Part shown: in pieces, positions 58,402 to 64,000 of the stretch
Layout: every line of letters starts with the position of its first letter
How positions within the stretch are numbered: the stretch's first letter is position 1
NCBI RefSeq assembly: GCF_008831285.2
Contig: NC_045143.1
Span: 26,187,662 to 26,251,661 of the forward strand
DNA from: Nymphaea colorata
Lineage: Eukaryota; Streptophyta; Magnoliopsida; Nymphaeales; Nymphaeaceae
Reading direction: 5' to 3'
DNA length: 64,000 bases
Notes under the pieces: model-generated
Told to the model about the DNA's origin: nothing
Database searches by the model: none
Seen by the model: the letters and a program-made list of their open reading frames with translations, nothing else
Position numbers and translations under genes: made by a program

Positions 58402-59175
58402 CATTTTAATATATTAATTATAAGCAAAATTTATGCTAGAATTTTATGGTTTACAACTTTCTTAGCACTACAAGATGTATTTGTAGAACATTATCTGTAA
58501 GTCTTTAGGTACATGGCTCTTAGAAAGTGTTTATAGCGTGGCAACAATTTATAATAGTACTTTTAAAAACGGTTTTAATTCATCCAGCCATATGATAACA
58601 TATAGCAGTTAACTGATTTAGATTTTTCATATATGCATATATATATATAAAGGAAGTGAAATCCTCTAGCCATTCGGACCTCCATTCAATAACCGCCATT
58701 GACGCAGTGCATTGAAAGAGTGATTAAATGCACTGGCGATGTATTGTAATGTTGGTGTGCTATGAGAGGCTGAATTATTTTTCTATTCAAATCTGGATAC
58801 ACACTTAGATACTGGATTAGATGAGAATCATAAGGGCCTACCAATTTTAATGAGATTAGATTCGATTTAGGAAATTAATTTCTTTCCTCCCATGAAGGGT
58901 ATTTTTGTTTTTTAAAAATATAGTTTGGTTTCTACTTTTTCAATTTAACTATCCTCCTTAAAATTGAATATCCATTTGATTTCCATCCAAACAGGTCACA
59001 TAGCTGACTATATTTTTTCCATCAGGTAACATCCAATGACAGGTGTGTGTGTGTGTATATATAAAGGTTCACCTCAAAGAGCTATCACAATAGGTACATT
59101 ACAAACATTTTCTATTGATACACAGTTTTTCAAAGCATTTAGCATCAGTTTTTGGAATTTGCATTGACATATATA

Positions 59176-59214
<39 letters not shown>

Positions 59215-59949
59215 TGTCCATTAGTTCTAATGGAGACACCTGGACGTTGCCATATTCCGGCAAACCACATCAACAAAAACAATGAACAGTTCTGTTTCAC
59301 GGCAGACTATTTTCACTTAATCATATATTTTAATCTTAAAATCGACAATACTTGCACTGGTTTAATTGCTAAACATATACAGATTGGGACCAGAGCTTTT
59401 GAAGAGAGAAAAATCACACTTAGACGCATATTTTATGGATCAAAATTGCTTTTTTTGGCTATTTTCTCGTTCCTGATGTGTTGATGAAAACCAAGTAACT
59501 TTAACGTGCTTTTTTGAGCTGTTTATGTGTTTCCACTAGTTTCAAAAGCTCTTCTAAGATTCCCAGCATTTAGTCAAAACCAAAAACCAGCAGAAATCAT
59601 TTGAGGCCAGAAAGGTGAAACTGAGCCCTTGAGACAGCCGGTGGCAACTGTAGGTTTTCTGGGATGTTAGGCATCAATTGCTGCTGCTTTTTATTAGATT
59701 TTTGGGCATCTTTTATTGAAACTTGCTCGCTGCTATTAGGCCTACTGTTTCCCTTTAAAAATTTGCATAAATGTACAGTCGACAGGTGTCAGATTTGGGG
59801 TAGAAGTCAATTTTGGTAGGTTATTTTTCTCCCTAAAAAGGTAACCAGCGAGACGAAATGCTTTTTATTATTTATTTTTATTCCTCTTTTAAACAGGGTA
59901 AGATCAGAAGTGAAAAGAAGTAAATGGTGCCTTTAATCAGAGATGTCTA
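58402..59949. other. No gene seen
   Basis: AT-rich. Contains TA runs near 58630-58650, a TG/TA run at about 59044-59062 and a CT microsatellite at 59178-59214. Confidence 0.45.
59178..59214. repeat. (CT)n microsatellite
   Basis: CT dinucleotide run with one TTT interruption. It creates the Ser/Leu repeat of an otherwise unsupported frame at 59152-59484. Confidence 0.95.
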
Positions 59950-60684
59950 TTGAACCCAAATCCAATGGCCTAAATGATCCCTTTATTATCAAGAAGGAAT
60001 CCTTTCGGTGATATATAAATTTTTATGTGTTAAAGTCCCAACCTCAAAAATCAACACATGAATGAAGACATCCCAACCCCAAGTGCTCATTCTCACCATG
60101 CATTTGTTCATTAATTAGAGAAAAATTAGAATATCATGCATGAACATCATTTCAAGCATATATGAAGAGGAAGACAATATAGCAAGCATATTTTGGAGAT
60201 AAAATGAAGAAATAGAATTTATTCCACCTTACTCATACTCTTGGTAGACTCAAGATATAGCTCTTGATCCGGGATAAGAAATCATTTGAGCTTTCTTGCA
60301 TGGCCATGGGGAGGTAGCAAGAGGAAAAGATGAAATAGATGAAAATGAGAGGAAGATTACATACCTTCAATATGAATGATATTAGAAATGAGCTCTCTCT
60401 CTTGAATGACCTTAGAGTTGCTTAAAATGAAGCTCTAAGATGATGAACCATCAAGGGATCCTATTGTGCTTCTTTGGAGAGTTGTAGGTTGATGAAGTTT
60501 GCTCCCAAGGTTGGAGAAGAAGAGAGAAAATGAAAAGAAAGAGCACAAGAAAATTTGGAATTTCGAGTGAGGAAGCACAAGAGGTTCCTTCATGGTTGGA
60601 TCATGCTCAAGAGGAAAGATTGTGTAGGTATTTTTCAAATAATAAAATAATGACATTTTTTTGAAAAAATTTGGGGTGATAACA
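59950..60684 (-). mobile_element. 5' portion of a long LTR, minus orientation
   Basis: Reading the minus strand from 60684, it begins TGTTATCACCCCAAATTTTTTC, close to the start of the solo LTR at 36471. It continues through a CCATGGCCATG segment near 60300 and a GAATGAGCACTTGGGGTTGG segment near 60100 corresponding to 37740-37770. The tandem-repeat part is missing. It is truncated at about 59950. Confidence 0.65.
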
Positions 60685-60881
60685 GATGATTTGATGGACC
60701 AATCTCTATGTCCTGCTTATGTATAAGAAATTTATTTGACCAGAACAATGTTTTGAAACTTGTTTTTACATAAAAAAGTAAATTTTTACTTGAGGAAGAA
60801 GATTAAAGAAGGAACCCTTGACTGCATTTTTGGTTGCAGATCTCCTTGGACATACATTTACAAAAATCTACAGCTTGTTAA

Positions 60882-60897
60882 CCTGCCTCTGATACCA
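60882..60897 (-). promoter_or_regulatory. Copia primer binding site, minus strand
   Basis: The reverse complement reads TGGTATCAGAGGCAGG, immediately inside the LTR at 60898-61143. Confidence 0.75.
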
Positions 60898-61143
60898 TGA
60901 AAGATTTTGTTATTGTTGTAGTTTCACAATACAGAGGAGAAGAAAAGAAGAGAGAACACAAGAGGGATGTTGCAAGGTCACTTCTGTCAGAAATAAGTCG
61001 TGCCATAATTCTCATTCAAATATGTTCAGCTAACAGAAAATATGTTGAAATGCAGTACATAAGGATGTGTGGATCTGGATGGCATGTGGCTATGAATTTA
61101 GACTGGATCCAGTTAGATCAAAGTCAATGTCATCTGCTTAACA
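60898..61143 (-). repeat. 5' LTR of a minus-strand copia element (copia G)
   Basis: On the minus strand the 246-base segment begins TGTTAAGCAGATGAC and ends AACAAAATCTTTCA with the primer site directly after. The run CTCTGTATTGTGAAAC near its end is typical of copia U5. Internal sequence is soon cut off by the long LTR ending at 60684, so no gag or pol remains. Confidence 0.65.
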
Positions 61144-61953
61144 CCGGCACTTCTGATTGACATTAAAGAACTGTATAAAAGAAATAATGCTGATAGGGTC
61201 TACTTTTTATCTCTAAAATCTAAATGCTGCTTTCTATTTTGCATCTCATGTTTGATACAACAAAAAGGATCCATCATTTTTTTTTCTTCCTGAGAACAGT
61301 AGGAAAGCTGACCTTTCTCAACTCTGGTTTCTTCCTATATAAAGTTAAAAAATCAAGAGCATTTCTGACAAAGGAATAAACTGTATGATACCTATAGCCC
61401 GCTTATTTTGAGATATTTGAGTCACTGAAGTCAATTCCAGTAACAAAGAATGCTTACACTGAACTTGGGATCTCACTTTTGGCTTCCTAGTCTCCATAAA
61501 TTTTCACTCACAGGTATACATATGTATACCTGTGCAGCATCTTCTTTTAATAATTATCTTCGTTCTTTAGCCTTCATTTTCAATTTTTAGAGCTATGGTA
61601 TGCAGATCATCACTTTTTTCTTTTTTCAGTTTTCCAGGGCTTCATTAGTAACCTGCTTTATGGATATTTGTGTTATAAATATGTGGACAGCATCAATTAG
61701 TTTTTTTAGTTCTCCAAGGGGCTTTGTTAGTAACATCGTTCATGGCTGTTACAAATATGGGCTTACACACACACACACACATGCTAAGTGTCACGTGTTT
61801 CTTGGTTCATGTATAATTGTGTGTGCATCATATATGTTTGTGTGTGTGTAAGTGTATTTTGTATGTAGTTTTGGTCAGTGTATCTTCATGTTTTATAATT
61901 TGTTATTCTTCGTTTCCATACTTCCATTGGTTTTGTCAAAATTGGATTTTCAG

Positions 61954-62038
61954 CAGAGCATTGACCAGCTCCAACGGCTCCGTTTAGAGTTTAGAGACAT
62001 TGAAAGTAGTTCAACAGCTAGTTCAGGGCTGCTTTGTT
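61954..62038 (+). other. Candidate exon 1 of an unidentified host gene
   Basis: A pyrimidine-rich acceptor (TTGGATTTTCAG) precedes an open 85-base stretch reading QSIDQLQRLRLEFRDIESSS, and a strong donor GTATGT follows at 62039. The peptide looks like part of a helical protein. The region 61600-62700 is T-rich like plant introns. Direct joining to the next candidate exon would not keep frame, so an intervening exon or decay must be assumed. Confidence 0.35.
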
Positions 62039-62511
62039 GTATGTTTTGAGGGATGAATTCCTCATACGTTTCATGTTTTTTGTAAGCATACTTGGGGAAC
62101 ATCATCAATTTATTGTTTTGAGTGGGTCCTTGTTTAGCTTGCCTTGATTCTTTGTATTAGAACCCTTCATTTTGGGCTGTTTTGGGCCTCTACATTGCAA
62201 GCATTTTATCAAGTTGGTCCTTGGAAATTCTGATTTCAAGGTCGTATGACAGATCGCTAGATGAATTTATAATGTCTTCCATGGAATATAAACATGAAAA
62301 GTAGATGTTTGTACAGTGCACAGCTTGCTTGTTTTGTTCTCGTGTTCATTCACTTTCTGGATTTGTTGATTAATTTAGAGGTTCCGCTTGTGAGAATACT
62401 ATCCTATTACTTCTTTATTGTGCTTGTTAGACAAAATGCTATTTTTATGGATATTTCAATGAAATTTCTCACAAGCAACTCATAAATGATGAATTTCTTG
62501 GTGTTCCACAG

Positions 62512-62596
62512 TGTTTTATCACCTGTTCTAAACATGCCAATTTCAGAGTCAAAGTGGCAGAGGGTATTGGTTGCATCCTGCATTCTCTACACAGAG
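62512..62596 (+). other. Candidate exon 2, tentatively BEACH/SPIRRIG-like
   Basis: Acceptor TTCCACAG at 62511 and donor AG/GTTAGT after 62596 bound an 85-base open stretch ending [18 protein letters not shown]. This wording recalls, from memory, a conserved stretch of plant BEACH-domain proteins of the SPIRRIG group, large trafficking and RNA-granule proteins. The identification is tentative. The following exon is not seen before copia F begins. Confidence 0.3.
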
Positions 62597-63075
62597 GTTA
62601 GTTTAGTTGTCTACTTGTTCTGGTTTCCACCCCCAAGTATAAATACTGTTCCCTCTTTGAAATTTGTAATTAAGGTCCAATATACATACATCTAATAAGC
62701 ATGGGAAATTCATTTACTAGCTTTAGAGAAGGTAAAAAAGGATCCTTCTTTCTTCCTTTCATGGAGGAAAAGTTAGTCTTGTTTCTACTTATGTAAGCAC
62801 ACATGGTGTCTGAACGTTTAAACTCTTCTAATGGCTCGTACAGCCTCAATCCTTATTTCCTGTTCCGCATGTTCTTCATAAGAAAAAAAAATGTGCATTA
62901 GCCAAAGTATCCCGATCATCATGCTCGTGAACTTTCTAAATGCTGTTCTAATCCATGTAAAACGATATTCAATTTTTTACTTTTGACAAATGATTTACTT
63001 ATTGTGTCCCGTTTTTGAAAGCTTTATTTGCCAATGCTTGGTTTATCAATTCTTTAAGTTTCTTGCTTATGCTGT

Positions 63076-63405
63076 TGAAAACAAAAATAAAATGTCGAGA
63101 TACTTTTGATATTTTTCTCCTTTGCATCTGAAGCTTCAGTTCCATAATTTCCATGTTGCTTTCAAGAGATTTGTGATGAAGGCAGAGGTAGAAAGACTTA
63201 AGCGAGATCTCTATACAGAATAGGGAATCCAATCTCTGCTTTCTCGGATCAGGATGTGGTGCAGCAGCATCATTCTCCATGGTGGGACAAATCCCTCTTA
63301 CTTATAAGATATATTAGGGCACTAAGCCTAGAATTCCCTTAAGAGGGCTGGATAATGAATCCATATTATCAAAGCAAATAATATGATAAATATGTGGTGA
63401 TAGTC
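63076..63405 (-). repeat. Putative 3' LTR of copia F, minus strand
   Basis: On the minus strand a purine tract (TTGAGGGAGA) after the RNase H region is followed by sequence with a TATA-like CTTATAAGTAAG near 63300-63311 and a possible end TTTTCAACA at 63076. The start does not read TG, so the boundaries are uncertain. Confidence 0.4.
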
Positions 63406-64000
63406 TCCCTCAATTGAGCCTTGCCTTTGAACCATGCTGGACTTGTCCTCAAGGAACCAAAGCTTCCTTCGTTAGTCCTTTCCCAAATATGTTATCAATG
63501 TGATTCTTTGTGCCAACATATCTTGCTTCTTCTTCTTGGTCTTCAATAGTTTGTCTGATAAAATGCTAATCTGTTTTAATGTGTTTTATTCTACCATGTT
63601 ATAAAATCTTAATGGCACTTCGGTTAACTGGCTTCAGCAAAATTTCTCCAAGTGCAACCACAAGATGTTCAAATACAAGTTTTTTAGATGTAGCGAACAC
63701 TGTAGCTCTAAATTATGCTTTTGCACCTGATCTAGCTATAACACTCTTTTTTGATGCTCCACTAGACAAGGTTTTCTCTAATAAAGAAAAAATATCTAGA
63801 TATTAATTTCCTTTCATCTAGATCTCCAGCCGAACCCACATCTGAATATGTCAACAATATCAACATGTCTAGTTCGAGTGTGTTCTCTCCTAAATGAGGC
63901 CATTGCCTACAGTGCCCTTTAAGTGTCTTAACATTTTTCTAGCCTTGGTTCATGTACAAACTGAGATGCTTGATTAATTGCATACACCAAGGTTATCAAG
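63406..64000 (-). pseudogene. RNase H and C-terminus of copia F, running off the window
   Basis: On the minus strand, from the right edge: YAINQASQFVHEPRLE, then YSDVGSAGDLDERKLISRYF, SSGASKKSVIARSGAKA, FRATVFATSKKL, IKHIKTD and FIRQTIEDQ, and FGKGLTKEALV. These match in order the copia RNase H landmarks, including the SKKQ/ARSSAEAE-type block and the final FTKGL motif. Stops interrupt it. The rest of the element would lie to the right of the window. Confidence 0.75.

Noticed and set aside
59152-59484. 110-codon frame with a hydrophobic Ser/Leu N-terminus resembling a signal peptide
   Set aside because: The N-terminus is a CT microsatellite; the rest has no motif, paralogue or gene structure.

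Overview
The window looks like an intergenic, transposon-dominated stretch of a flowering-plant nuclear genome. The evidence is the plant-type Ty1/copia elements with the tRNA-iMet-type primer site TGGTATCAGAGC, an L1-type LINE, long solo LTRs, a Harbinger-type MITE-like element, many TA/CT microsatellites, and fragments of two plant families of A1 aspartic proteases (CDR1/nepenthesin-like and ASPG1-like). The species cannot be read from the sequence. I found no intact protein-coding gene, no tRNA or rRNA gene and no CRISPR array; the open frames are fragments, mostly of decayed transposons.

The unique theme is a minus-strand family of CDR1-like aspartic protease copies that duplicated locally and decayed. 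Five copies of the 5' flank (some with a TATA box) lie at about 1-700, 18696-18946, 42548-43183, 44545-45260 and 46572-47219. Only three gene bodies remain: 17340-18695 (nearly full length, several stops and frameshifts, first catalytic Asp changed to Asn), 40566-41567 (a mosaic whose upstream half comes from an ASPG1-like gene) and 46135-46571 (N-terminal fragment). A second local duplication (3418-8785 against 18947-20440, with a third piece split by a copia element) accompanies the array.

Layout from left to right: 1-3400 protease 5' flank and two exon-like scraps; 3418-8785 duplicated block split by a 3.8 kb LTR-like insertion; 8806-10586 fragment of a long LTR; 11808-16786 copia A with both LTRs and a 5-bp target duplication; 16890-18946 protease pseudogene 1; 18947-20440 second copy of the block; 21590-25270 decayed LINE containing a noisy internal duplication and a 64-A run; 25590-31230 copia B, split by a Harbinger-like element (26132-27717); 31235-32765 copia C fragment; 36471-39196 complete solo LTR with target duplication CTTAG; 40050-42590 mosaic protease pseudogene; 42548-47219 three more protease flanks and one N-terminal fragment; 47430-50510 copia D, the best preserved gag-pol; 53059-56750 long LTR-like element; 57176-58401 5' LTR and gag of copia E; 59950-61143 two minus-strand LTRs; 61950-62600 possible exons of a host gene; 63076-64000 3' end of a minus-strand copia F.

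Nothing here forms a working pathway. What can be reconstructed is history: local duplication of a protease gene, loss or exchange of its coding parts, and repeated transposon insertion, some of it nested. Several near-identical tandem copies differ mainly by scattered small indels and may be assembly artefacts. I did not find a convincing undescribed biological system.
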